DNA of 64,000 nucleotides from Acanthochromis polyacanthus (lineage: Eukaryota; Chordata; Actinopteri; Pomacentridae): the NCBI RefSeq assembly GCF_021347895.1, contig NC_067117.1:19746858-19810857 (forward strand). The letters are read 5' to 3'. Below the pieces are notes generated by a model that did no database searches, was not told the origin of the DNA, and saw nothing but the letters and a program-made list of their open reading frames with translations. Shown piece by piece: positions 50,821 through 63,060 of this stretch. Positions within the stretch are counted from its first letter, which is position 1. Each line of letters begins with the position of its first letter. Position numbers and translations under genes: made by a program.

Positions 50821-52452
50821 GACTTACCACACCCTGCCTTCCCTTTTTGAACTCTGCTAAGGTCAACTAATCATCTCAGTTTTATGATCCAGGTGTAAGC
50901 CAGTGGTGCATTCTAAAGTCAGATAGATTACTATATTTACAGCTACAGTATATTCTCTTTCCAGGTGAAGTTACTCAAGGGTAAATATTTTCCCTTCAAT
51001 AGTTCATGGCTGCTAAATAAATCAAAATGCTAAAATGTGCCTGAAAACACATTTTGAAAGAATTAGCCTGTAAAATAAGCTCTAAGAGCAAGGTAGTATT
51101 TCTTCTGAGATACACTGAGACATCTTTCTTTATTTGGGTATCGGCATCTCCGCCTTCAGGGCCCACTAAATGTAAATCATCCAATCACAAAAGTGAAGAA
51201 AGAATTAATCAGCCATTCACACATTGTGACATTGCTGTGTCCTCTCATTTTCTTATCTTCTCTATGCACATTTCTTGGTCTTTTCCCCCTCAAATACATT
51301 CAAATGCACTATTATTACAGATGTCAAGATAAATCTCACACTATCACACTGAAGTGGGTGATACGACATAGTGGCGAAGTTGTAGCCAGATTCAATCTGT
51401 GAGGGCCCCATAGCCTCAGGCTCGGGCCTTTCACATTGGATTTTATCACCACTCCACTAGAGGAAAATAGTCCTACTATCTCTCAACCCGAAGCCATTGA
51501 AGATAGTGACCATACGAGTGGTAGTGAGAGACTGGGCACCCTTTGACTGACAGAGGCATTAGGTCACATCTACAGTCTCCCAGCCATCACCTCATCTCCA
51601 CATCACTGCACAGAACAGGCAGTCTGTTGCTGTCTGGCATCTGTTTTATGCTGTATTGAAGAAACTAATGAAGGAATTAGTTAACAATGCAAAGTGTGTC
51701 TCGGATTGGGATGTGAGCATCTTGATGGATGAGTATTTTCAGAAAGCTGTGTGTTTACTTCAGTGTTTTCCTGCTCCGTGTATGAAAGAGGGTGACTGGG
51801 GAGGCGGTGTACCTTCTAAAGCTGCATTTTATTTGCTGGTGATAATCGTCGTAGATAATTTATTTGCGCTGAGGTTGGGAGGGGTCTCATAGGAGCACTT
51901 TCTCTGTTACCCCCTCAGTTAACACACCACCATTACATTGCCGCTTTTGAAGCTTGTTGTCTCATTTAAAGCAATTCCATAAAACTGATTATGGCAACGA
52001 TGAGTCAATTACATTTCAACTCTTATTAGTTCAGGATGCAAAAATGAAATTAGATGAGAATATTATTGTTGCCGATATATTATGCTTTTCATTCATCACT
52101 GGAATGGAATGAGTCATACACTGATGGGGATTCCAATCTCTTAATCAACTCTGCTCTCTGCCAGGCAGCAGTGGATGTGCTGTGTGTAAAAATCACAATA
52201 TAGCCTGTCTCTCATCATTCATTTTTATGGCCTTTCAACTGTGTGAGCACCGCAGGGCATGACATTACTACCAGCCACTAGCGGAACTGAGTTTGCTCTT
52301 GTTATAGGCTGATTTTTCATTCTCTTTTACTAATTTTATATGTACTGAATGATTTGAAGTGATGACATTGGTTGTTGGTGTAGAAAAGAAAAGGAAAACA
52401 TTTAATAAATAACTATGAATGCTAATCTTTTTGCTGTCGTTTTACATTTCAG

Positions 52453-52549
52453 TATACTTATGAGGGCAATGACATCAGCGACCTGCCAGTCGACCTGTCT
52501 GTAGTTTGGAACGGAAACTTTGTCATCGACAACCCCTACAACATTAAAG
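52453..52549 (+). CDS. plxna1: Plexin-A1 exon: second half of IPT2
   Basis: This 97-nt exon encodes [20 protein letters not shown] then [12 protein letters not shown] and one base of an Ala codon. Y.YEG.(D/E)...LPV.L.VVWNG.F.IDNP is the conserved C-terminal part of the second IPT in A-plexins; YEGND.SDLPV matches A1 best. Acceptor TTTCAG after a T-rich tract, donor GTGAGT at 52550. There is no sequon. It follows a 12.8-kb intron but joins the previous exon exactly in frame. Confidence 0.97.
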
Positions 52550-54656
52550 GTGAGTTAGTAAATGATCTGCACTTTAATAGCACATTTTATACATAACAGG
52601 GTCCAACAAAGCATGTAGAACAGTTTCTCATTCTCTTATTCCTACATTGTGGTCTGCCAATCTTGTTACAACTGATGTTCCTTGTTTTTGAGATGCTTGA
52701 ACACTGCTACGTACTATATATTTGTGTGTAAGAGAAAGAGACACAAAAGAGGCACCACTGAACTGTATTTCATTTGTGTTCAAGCGCCATTAAACACTAC
52801 ACCTCCAGGAACGCTGTCATCAGTGTTTGAGAGCAGACGTACCGTATCGTTGGTCATTTATATTCACTAATGCATATATTGACTAATAATTATGTCTGTC
52901 AAGGCTCAGGTTTTAGCCCACGAGACTCTTTCGTCATTGCTAAAGGCAATGACACTAACCAGTGTCAAAATGATCAATTAAAAATTTCTGTGCAAAACTG
53001 AGGCCTTAGAATGCTTTAAGACACTTGTCAAAGTCTAAATTGTACATAACCAGATAAAATCGAGGCAAGATTCACCTGTTAGAGTCTGTGCAATAGGCTG
53101 CTTATGGTGTTGTTGCACTGATGGTGTCTGGGGTTCCTGTACTTGGATTTCTTCTAATTTAAGGTTGTTTGCAATAAAGAAAAAGTTTTCAGCTTCAAAC
53201 TGCAGACTGTCACATTTTCAGATTGTAAATATCTTATAGATTATGTTTGATTTCACCCCTGTTGAATAGGTTTGTTTGCATTCATGATTGGGTTGGTTGG
53301 TAAGATTATTACTGTTATAATTATAACATGATGCAGTATATAACATGTATGCTGAAAGCAGTATTTAGGTGTATAATATTAACTTACCTCTCCCTCCAAA
53401 CAAAGGCCCATGTGGGTAATGATTAAACACATACATACTTGATGCACCACTGCAGGAGAAGACAATGAGATCATGTCTACTGGATATAATTACTTGTAAA
53501 ACAGTCTTTTTAGTGCTGTCTCCATAATTATTGTGGCTTGTACAGCTCAGTAGGGGGCTGTAACATTATTCCCCTGCTGTGAGGAAAAGTAACATCATCG
53601 CCAGCGACCACTGTGTTCGATATGGCCTGTGGATGACATGCACATGGAGTTGTGTACAACAGAGTGAGAGTCATCTTCTGTTCCTTGTTGCTGTTTGATG
53701 GTCAAAGACAACGCGCGGTGCCGGGATTTAAATGTAGTATTTCAGACACTAAAAAAAAAAACATTGTTCCATGTGAAAGGTTTGTGAAGTAGTGCCTATT
53801 GCATCTGTCAGTAATGTAAGGTAACACCACATAGTCACTTGTTCCATTTATTGATCACTCCTTGTAGTCTAAATGTACCAAGCAAGCTGCTGTAGTCTCA
53901 AATTTCACTTATTTCTCAAACTACTGCCTATAATTGATGTTATATGGGTGTGTGTAACATATACTACACATGTGTGTATGGACAGAAGGACTGCAGTTCA
54001 TAATAATGTGGTGTTTACATAAATGGGGGCGACATAAAGTGCTTTGACAGTCAGTGGTTCTCTCAAGTGCAGCAGCATTGACAGCATATAATATCAGCAG
54101 CATGCGTTAGTGTCTGTGCATTGTGCGTTATCTCAAGTTTAAATCTTCTGAAGTCCATCAGGCGGTGACCTACAGCATGAAGATGTGTTCCTCCCTCTGT
54201 CTGTCTCTCTTCACTGCCTATTTCTCAATCATGATAATCATCTGGTGGAGTGTAAGCGATGCTCACTTGTCTTAAATACTGATAGGTTAATGTAATTACG
54301 GGAGAGTCGCTTAGCAGCCAGTAATTGGTACAGGGTTTCCTTAAAGCTGCATGACCAATAAGATTTAAGGATGGAAAAAGTGAGAGAGAGAAAAAAAATC
54401 TTATTAGACTCATCTTGAGGCTTTTGTGAATTATAGCCTGAAGTCAACAGTGCTTTAGTAAATCCGAAGAAGTTATTTAGTGTCACAGTTGAGGAAGGTT
54501 AGGTCATTTATCTGTATTCATCTATATAGTTTGTATATACACTGGTCTTGAATTAATTCACATCTAATTGTATTGATAGAGGATTTTTATTCTCATTAAC
54601 CTGAATCCTCCACAGTGCTTCACTTGCCTAACCTTTCTTCTTCTTCTCTTCTTCAG
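52550..54656. other. Intron between IPT2 and PSI3 (2.1 kb)
   Basis: A GT-AG intron, AT-rich, without long simple repeats; the acceptor is preceded by a long TTCTTCTTC tract. No gene, mobile element or RNA gene was recognised. Confidence 0.9.
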
Positions 54657-54847
54657 CTCACCTATATAAATGCTATGCGCTGAGGGACAGCTGTGGGATG
54701 TGTCTGAAGGCAAACCCCAGGTTTGAGTGCGGCTGGTGCGTTGGAGAAAAGAAGTGCTCCCTGAGACTGGAGTGTACTCCCCCAGAGAGTACGTGGATGC
54801 ATGCCACTACTGGAAACAGCCGCTGTGCACACCCCAAGATCACCAAG
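54657..54847 (+). CDS. plxna1: Plexin-A1 exon: PSI3
   Basis: This 191-nt exon completes the split Ala and encodes [20 protein letters not shown], then [19 protein letters not shown], a linker with [13 protein letters not shown], and AHPKITK. It contains the whole third PSI domain: KC..LR.SCG.CLKA.P.F.CGWC is conserved in all A-plexins, and the tryptophan of CGWC packs on the disulphide core. The WMH and RFECGWCV features fit A1. Acceptor CTTCAG, donor GTAAGC at 54848; it ends in phase 0. The frame stays open for 21 more codons into the intron and stops at 54911-54913. Confidence 0.97.
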
Positions 54848-54939
54848 GTAAGCCTTGATAGTAATGACACCTGCTTTCACATAATACCATGTAGCAGTTT
54901 AGTTTGTTTCTGAGGTGGCAGATGACGAATGCACCTGCA

Positions 54940-54945
54940 AATAAA
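54940..54945 (+). terminator. Candidate intronic poly(A) signal AATAAA
   Basis: AATAAA lies 27 bases after the in-frame stop reached by reading through the PSI3 exon donor. A GT-rich string (TGTCTCAGTGTTT, about 54957-54969) lies at a suitable distance downstream. Together these could make a composite terminal exon. AATAAA is frequent by chance in AT-rich introns, so confidence is low. Confidence 0.2.
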
Positions 54946-55669
54946 CACACATATCAGTGTCTCAGTGTTTAACATGCAACAACATACATCCTCATGCAGT
55001 TACTGTGTAACAAACTTGTGTTCATTATGCATGTAGGTTTTACTATATGCAACAAAAAATATTTTCCTGTAATCTTAAAAAAAGACAAAATAATGCAGGA
55101 ATAGTTTTTTTTCTTAATTTCTCTGCTCACTCCATAAATACGAGAATTCTCAAGAAAGATCTTTTTTGCCAAAAAATTTAACTGCCATTGTTAAATGCGA
55201 TAACACTCAAAGTCCATGAGGGCAACTAGCAGCCCACTCTAAAATTAACATCGCATGGAGCTGCTAAAATCCAACTTACAAGTAAATACTCTACCGTTCT
55301 TCTGCTAAAGTTGTTGAAGAAACACAAGCTGCAGCTTCGGTGAGTTCAACCGAGCAACTCAACCTCTATAATAGCAAACAAGCCAGGTTTTTTTGCCTCT
55401 TATTCATTCTTCCCCACATGAATCAAAGCCAACTCATTAGTAAAAGTAAGTTTTTCAGTGGAGGAGATTTGAAATCCCTTCCTGTGCTGCGTCATTGTTT
55501 GGCGTCAGTGAGTGAAGGGGACATCATGGGAGGGTGGAGGCAGCAGAGAGGATAGACAACTTAGAAGCCAACACCATGACTGCAACCACAACACAGATGG
55601 GCTGGCCAGGAGGAGGCAGTTCACGCACACCAACACTGAACACACTGACGAGATTAGAGATGACGGCTA

Positions 55670-55749
55670 CACACACACTCACACACACACCCCCACCTGA
55701 GGAGCCGAGGAGGGTGGTTGTCTGGAGTGTGTGTGTGTGTGTGTGTGTG
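55670..55749. repeat. CA array facing a TG array
   Basis: CA repeats with one interruption (about 55670-55691) are followed by CCCCACC, a purine-rich spacer, GGGTGG and TG repeats (about 55727-55749). The two halves are complementary and would fold into a stem with a loop of roughly 20-35 nt. Confidence 0.85.
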
Positions 55750-57063
55750 CGTGCGAGTAAGAGAGACAAAGAAACAGGATGTGGAAGTGTGCTAATTGTG
55801 TCTCGCTATGGGTGCAGAATATTCGTGCATGTGTGCGTCTGACAGGATGGGTGAGCTAAAGCGTCTAAGCACTATGGCGTACCCATCTGTTGCCACCGGT
55901 AACCGTGGCGGTGGTCCTTGTCTGAGTGTGACCCGGGTCAGTGTACCCACAGCTCAACACTGGGACTGACACACACATACAGCACATTTTTAATGCAATG
56001 CAGTGCTGTGCGAGAGCTGTCGTGATGTTCATCCAGTCCACTTACCATCATTGTCCTTCCTTCTGCATTCTTCTATTCCTTCTTTTTGCTTCTTTGTCGT
56101 TGTTTCCGGTTTTCAGCACAGCGGTTCTATTCTTTAAATGTAATTGCATCTGAAATAAAATGAGGCATCATCTCAGTGGAAATGAGTGCCACCTCCGTCA
56201 ATTTAAATGAGTATAAAATATGTATAGTTCAAAATGCATTCCCTGTTTTACTGATGCACACTTGTATGACTGGAGCCCTCAGTACATTTCCTATGTGACA
56301 CGGGTTCGTCTCTTTGGATGCGTAATGGAGATATTGGATAATTGGAGCACTGGCACATAGATAAATCCGTTAGCTAATGCTCCCTCTCTCTTCGTGCTCG
56401 CTTCAGTTATCTCTTTGAAACAAGCGCACAGAAGCAATTGGGTTGTGTGTGCCTCTATGCAGGAGAGAGGTTTGGGCTGGTGGGGGGAGTTGTGCATGCA
56501 AGCATGTGCTCTTGCATGCATATTTAGGGGTAAATCCTGCCCTCGGGGCAAGATGTTGGTGGCAGTCAAAAAAAATGGTGCAGAAGAGCTTCAGAAACAG
56601 CAGGAGAAGAAATGTACTACAGGTTTGAGAATGCAGAAGTAGAGACAAAGCAGCAGAGAAGAAGAAAGAGACACCAGATGAAGCGTTATCGCAGAGCGCC
56701 GCCGTCGGCCTCACCTGTCGTCTCCACCTTTGACATTTACAGTGTGACATTTAACGCCCAAAGAACATCTGCAGATGACAAAGAAAATCTCTCCCTTTTC
56801 ATCTGCCATTTTATCCTTTCTCCCAAAGAGCATCACATCAGCCACACAAATTGAATATTATTCTACTTCCTACCAACCATTTGGTCAAATCCCCTTTTCC
56901 CCGTTTGATCCCCCTTTTATTTATTTATTTTTGCTTTATTCTGGCTGCTTTGTTTGTTTTTTTAGCATGTTAGCTGCTCTATGGCCATTAGCTAGCGGAT
57001 TATCCACTAATTTCATTTGGACCGGAGAATGTGTGTTCAGCCGGGAAGGAAACACCACAGGAG

Positions 57064-57064
<1 letters not shown>

Positions 57065-57125
<61 letters not shown>
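57065..57125 (+). repeat. (CA)30 microsatellite
   Basis: A pure CA run of 61 bp, 331 bp upstream of the oppositely oriented TG array. Confidence 0.98.
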
Positions 57126-57127
<2 letters not shown>

Positions 57128-57453
57128 TCACATCTATACACATCCACACAGTTAACCGGAGCTTTCAGCACAGCAAATGTTCAACCTATTTGGTGTCATT
57201 TTCCGAGTGTGCTATTGCCCATTTGATGTTGTTCAATACTGTGCAGTTGGGTACCGTTCCACTAACAGCTCTGGCACCTAAGTACCATTCTCCAAACACA
57301 GCAATCGATGTTTTAGGTGCTAAATGATGATTTTAGACATTGTAAGAATTTGGCTGTTAAGCTGTTAAACTGCTATTTTTATTGAACTACATTTCACTGC
57401 ACTGACATTGTGTACTAAGATTAATTAGTGCACCCTTTCCAAAAAGCTAATAC

Positions 57454-57586
<133 letters not shown>

Positions 57587-60500
57587 GCCTACACAAACAC
57601 TCACAAGTGCCAAAAACAGTCCAGCTCCCACACAGTCTCTGGGAAGCCTACATTCAGATGTATCAGAAATAAAATAAGCTATACTTGGGTTGCTTTTATT
57701 GTTTCCTCAAAATCAAATTCACAGCCACACACATAGTGACTCACAGACACACACACACTCACACACATATAGACATTCTGCCGTAGCATCCCACTGTAGT
57801 GCAGCAGTGTCCTGGTACTGGCCTTGGATGCTGCCTGGCCCTCCATCATCCATCATCTCCTGCCGGCCTTCTCCTAGGGGACAGGAAGAGCATTACAGCT
57901 AGCCCTTAGAAACCAATTAAAACAACGCAGACCATGCCAGAGTGTGTTTGGGGTGGTGGTGGTGCATTCAGTGTTTAGCATGTGACATACTTGTGTTTTT
58001 TTGTGATCTTATAAGAAAGTAGATCTACAAAAAATATCTCTTTTTTTTGTGAAAAACTGTCCTTGTGCTTATGAAAGCCCAATGATTGCTCCCTCATGTA
58101 CTTTTAAGCTGCAGTATTTGCCATGGCCAGACTTTTTTTTTTTATCTCCCCCTACCTCTCAGCTGACTTCTAAGTCTTTGTTTTCTTCTCTTCCTTGATA
58201 TATCATCCTTTATGTAACACTCTAAATGTTCCCTGTCCTTCTGTCCTCTTCTCTTCTCTCTTCCCCACAGACCTCTGTTATTTGATAATTGTGTATTAAA
58301 GATGAACAAAAAGTCAGACTGGTGCAACAACATATGCGAGATAAAATAAGCCAGTGTTGAGCAAATTCTTTCGATTTTTTTTCATAAAGGAAAGATTGCA
58401 AGTGGATGTCAACCATGGCGATGGCTTAATTAAGATTACTTTCTTTATTAAATATCTTACCATCTAGAAATGCTCCCATAGTCCATCCAGAGTGATATAA
58501 TTGGCCCCAGTGTGATTCTGACTTCTGACACAGATTTGTTCCTTATGTCTCTAAGTCTACACATCTTCAGGCTTATTATTTTTTCACTTAGTCACAAGTA
58601 AACATTTAGTGGTAACGACTCAGATCCCCTTCTCCGTTCAGTTCATTGCCTCCATCAGTTTGTTTGTAGCGTTTTGTTTTTGAGAGGCTTTTATATCGCA
58701 GACAAACTTCAGCAGCCTTACACCATGTTCATATCATCTCTCTGTGTCCTCAGCCTGCTTCCCCCTTCCTCCTCCTCCTATAACGAGCAGATGCTATCTG
58801 TGCACTGCTGCTCAGCCAGCCACAATGGGCTTGACACAAAGCCTCCAACACAACGGGACAAGTCAACGACAAAGAAAAAAAGGGAGTTTGAATGGGTGTG
58901 CAGCGTTAGGACGGCGAGAGGAGAATAGAGCGAGTGTTTAGGCTGGTGGCTTTTATCAAAAAGGGCTTTTTGTTTGTGTTGTTTAGTTGTGGATGCAACA
59001 ACGTGTGTGTGTTTGCATGCATGTGTGTGTTAGATAACCCTGTGCTTATTGGGAAAGGGTGGTTGATTACCATATCTGAAGATTCTAACTGATGCACTAC
59101 TTTCTGCCTGTCGTTCTTTTGTCTCCAGCTAAAATATATACATTCAGGCACATTGGCAAAGACAGAGGTAGAGAGTGGATTAAAAGTTTGGAGAGGAGGA
59201 GGGAAGGAGGAGGGATGTAAGATGGGAAACACTCCTTAATTCTGTTAGCTTTCGCCTATGTGACACTGGGCTTTGTTCCTACTGCCCATTTCTGTTAGTG
59301 ATGTCTTGAACACCTGTCGCTTTTACTAACCTACCGTTGTCTTCATATTAATGTTAGACTGAAGATTATCATGAAGTAGCTGGTGGAGGAACATTTCTGT
59401 AAAAGACTACTTTTGACTGAAATCACTTCATTTCCCTGGAATTGCTGCTCTCAGTAGATTTCCCCATAGACTCAAAGTAAATTTACATGATACTTTGGCA
59501 TAAAGTTCAACTTGGGCCAAATTTGAGAAATTAATCCAATTGTTAACCCGTTACAAATTGTTTTGACAGTGCTGACCTTTAAAGGAACAAAGGCAGTTCA
59601 AAATGCAGGACACGAACATAGCTGTCCGTCCTCTGCTATCCGCCACAGGAAGGGAAAATTGGTACAAATGTTCCCTGGAATTAACTGTTAGCTTTTTGTC
59701 AACTTGGCAACAACAAGGGCAAATGGCCACTGTTTCACTAAGCTTCAGTTCTTATCAATAATTATAAATCATTTTTAAATTCCCTATTTTATTAAAAGCC
59801 AGGAGAACAAAAGGTTTACTTTAATCTGTTTATCACAGGTAGTCATTTTTATGTAGAAAATCTATTATAACGCGTACATGTAAAAAAAATATTCACATAC
59901 ATGTAAGGACAAAAGAAGGATCTGACCTTCATACATATTACATGAAGAATGCGACTTAAACCTCGAAATGATCAGAGGGCGATCAGTGCAAGATCACAGC
60001 ACCAAGCTGAGATTAAGGTGGCTCTGAAGGACCGAGTATCACCAGACGGAGAGCCAACACCAACCTACACGTGTGTCCCAACATCCAGTTTGGTATGTCT
60101 GGTAGCACGTTACTTAGATGGAGGTGGTGGCAGACAGAGTGTCATTGGTGTTTTTTAGACCAGCTCCTAGAGCAGCTGTCGGTTCAGGGCGAAGGGGCAC
60201 CATTATCAAGGAGCCAGAGAGGTAGCACGCTCTGGGTTTTATTCGTGAAGGGGAACTTTGTATCTTTTTTGTGTATGTATTATTTTGTTTACAAGTACTT
60301 CTCAAATATGCTCTTTTTTCCCATGTATACGTGTTTGGCCATGTCATCTCCTGTTATCTCCACCAAGCAGAAAGTTATGGATTCATAATTATTAAGTATT
60401 ATACTTGGTGCTTCATATGTAGATAAGAAATGGAAACTTAATCACGTAATCATTCATTTTATCTTTCCGTTGTGGCAAACCAGCTCCTCACCCACACCCG

Positions 60501-61080
60501 CGCTCCAGGACACCCAGCCACCAACATCTCACCCCCTTCACCATTCTTTCTCCTGCTGCGACAAATGACCCTACTGCCCCACCATGTTCTAATCCAATTA
60601 GCTTTAGCTCTAATTATGCTAGTAATGACTGATTGCCACTGTCTGCATCGGGGGCAGAATGAATAGGTCCGTGATTAGCAACAAGGCTAGCCTCCAGTAG
60701 CCATTAGCACCTCCGAACACCTTTCAAAGACCTCTAGGAGAAAGAAAGGGGAGCAGAGGTCGCTGTGCACAGTAATTGTATTCAGCAGATTAATCATCAC
60801 AAGGTTAAATGAGAGATGTGAGTGAGGGCTTGATGGGTGGGTCCAGGTTAAGTGTGCGAGTTGGCAGGTTGTGAATGTTTGACTGAGTTGAGGTGGAGTA
60901 AATGGATCTGAGGTCATTTTTCATCTTGCTTAATGAGGTAGCAAGCATGTGATTTATGCAGAGCGGTACATGACCGTAATGACTTAAGTAAACTGTCACT
61001 CATGCTATGATTTACTGCTTTGGTTAAAAATTGATTGTTCTGGTTAACCTATGCCCTCATTTGTTTGTTCTTCCAACCAG

Positions 61081-61232
61081 CTGTATCCAGAGACAGGGCC
61101 CAGACAGGGAGGGACCATGCTGACCATCACTGGTGAGAACCTGGGTCTGCAGTTCAAAGACATCCAGAATGGAGTCCGCATCGGCAAGGTGACATGCAAC
61201 CCTCAGGAGGACCAATACATCAGTGCTGAACA
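61081..61232 (+). CDS. plxna1: Plexin-A1 exon: IPT3
   Basis: This 152-nt exon encodes [20 protein letters not shown], then [19 protein letters not shown] and [11 protein letters not shown], ending with two bases (CA) of a Gln codon to be completed by G from an exon beyond the recognised set. P.TGPR.GGT..TI.GENLGL is the signature of the first IPT after PSI3, and [10 protein letters not shown] is the A1 form. The final (YISAEQ) is the conserved end of this exon in A-plexins and should be followed by IVCE. Acceptor CAACCAG, donor GTACGT at 61233. The frame would remain open into the intron until a stop at 61330-61332. Confidence 0.96.
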
Positions 61233-61719
61233 GTACGTTGACATCTCTTTTTTTCATCTCTTCACAGCCACCGCTCTAAGGCTCATTGTTCCTGAAACTC
61301 CCTTTTTGACTTTCTCCAATATTGAGTGCTAGGCACGACGCTGTGACTTCCTTTCAGACCTCTGTTTCATAAAACCTATAAAGGTTAAATGCTGTTTTCT
61401 CGTTTCATAAAAAACTGATTCCTCAGAAACTGCCTCGAGCTGTGAGTGGTAATGCCAGTCGTTATACCTGTGCAGTCTATGCAAATCTGACAGCATCCAT
61501 GTGTCCCACTAGTAATCAGAATAATAGGTAAGTCAGCTTTGACGTATCTAAGTCAGTCACCCTTACCAGAATTAATTCAGCTCATTCTGTTTTCAAGGTA
61601 AAACTGGATTTAATGATAGTTGAAGTGGGTGGTAGCATTGTTCCACAGAGAATAGACAACGCTCTCTCTGGTTAGATTCTGCTTACGACTTTGTTGGGAA
61701 TTCTGAAATGTACTCCTAT

Positions 61720-61790
61720 TTAACCCTCTGAACTCCAAAACCCACCAGTGGTTTTAAAAATGTTTTCAAAGTCTGTGATCTTTAAAAAAA
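61720..61790. repeat. Possible TTAA-CCC transposon terminus
   Basis: TTAACCCTCTGAACTCC followed by AAAACCCACCAGTGGTTTT has the form of a piggyBac-type left end (TTAA then CCC) with an adjacent small hairpin (AAAACCCACCAGTGGTTTT pairs imperfectly with itself). No matching GGGTTAA right end was found within about 1 kb, so this may be a truncated copy or coincidence. Confidence 0.3.
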
Positions 61791-62899
61791 TCACTAATAT
61801 TAGAAGATTTATTAGTGCAAGAAGCTGTAGAGGCAGAAACAAGTGTCAGATTTTCAACAGTCCATGAAATATCCATCTGTGACATGCAGTTCAGTGGGGA
61901 AAAGAACAAAATCGAAGCTTGAAATATGGGTATTTTTTAAAATCAAGATATTGGCACTCCTCAGGGCAACTGTGAAGCCATGTTTGACTCAGCTGTGACA
62001 TCAGGGACTTTTTGGCTAAACTGCAGGCTGTGTTTACGCAGATGAAAGAGGAGACAATTATGTTAGTCACAATTAAAATTTTTAATCGTTGCCCAGCACT
62101 CGGTAAAAGTATTCCTCACAGCGGTAAGCATTCCTAGATTCAATCTCTCTTTCTACTTCTATGTCAAATGTGTTGGATGTAACTGAGGTCTTTGTTTTAA
62201 GTATAGATAGGTCTCTTTGTTGCAACAGTTTTCTTTATTTTACATGTAACATGAATCATTAATTAGATTTCATTTGGGATGAGAGAATAAACATCCCCAA
62301 AAAGGCACTGCTCTGTAATAAATACTCTGAGATATCAGGGCTTTTGGTGAAGCTACTTGATGAGTCACACTTTCTGTTTTCTGTTCAATTCAACTAAAAG
62401 CAGACAAGATGCAATGTAGGACAATTTAAAATTGGGGACGCTCATCACAGTTGGAGGTGTCCTCAATATTCTATTTCCAACTACGTAGCTGTCATTTGTA
62501 CACAAATGCTCCATTTGCTGAGTTTTGCAGCACAGTCCCAACAGATTTTGTTTTCTGTCTGCCCCCTCGCTAAGAAGAAAACTGAAGAAATGTCACTTTG
62601 ATGGTTTGACAGGCAGGACAACAGAATGCCTTGCAATTCTCACCACAGATGACAGGTGTCCCCAAAATGGGTCCAGAAATACGATAGTGACATGTCAGCC
62701 TTGATTCATAATTTATAAACTCATAGATTGTTGTGTTCACACCTAACGTGACTTTTTTTCACATTTACATCTAAAGTTTTGGAGTAAAATTAGGCGATTC
62801 TATGACATATCTTTTTCTTTCCCACATACTCATTTTGTCTAAATGATCATATCACAAAGCAGCCAAGGTGGTGACGTTTAACTCTTTCAGCACTGTAAC

Positions 62900-63060
62900 G
62901 CTGCTTTGGCCTGTTGCCATAGCACCCACTGGAGGAAAAAAAGGAGGAGGAGGGCATGGCTCGCAGTTAGACTGTCATGCTAATTAAAAGTGATGTTAGC
63001 CATACGGTGCCATTAGCGGTCCGGTTGCACTCGTCATCCCCGTGACCCTATCAGAGCTGT
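62900..63060. promoter_or_regulatory. Candidate conserved noncoding element
   Basis: Repeat-free DNA with TGCTAATTAAAAG near 62978, GATGTTAGCC and GCCATTAGCGG, similar in texture to the TTAGC-rich segments near 41400, 47080 and 60690. Conservation is not tested. Confidence 0.2.

Larger units (their letters stand above)
39668..52452. other. Intron within IPT2 (12.8 kb)
   Basis: A GT-AG intron. It holds interrupted TG/TACG repeats at 40490-40580, a candidate noncoding element at 41160-41660, a purine-rich block at 42100-42450, and a perfect hairpin with a neighbouring 46-bp duplication at 42796-43962. A CCAAT-box pair lies at 43443 and 43474, a purine-rich stretch at 44070-44460, a CA array at 47165, and alternating pyrimidine- and purine-rich blocks at 49640-50820. 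The remainder is AT-rich and apparently unique. No gene was recognised on either strand. Confidence 0.88.

Noticed and set aside
61051..61332. 93-codon frame as a complete small gene
   Set aside because: Its middle is the plexin IPT3 exon. The beginning and end are intronic extensions of the same frame across the acceptor and donor.
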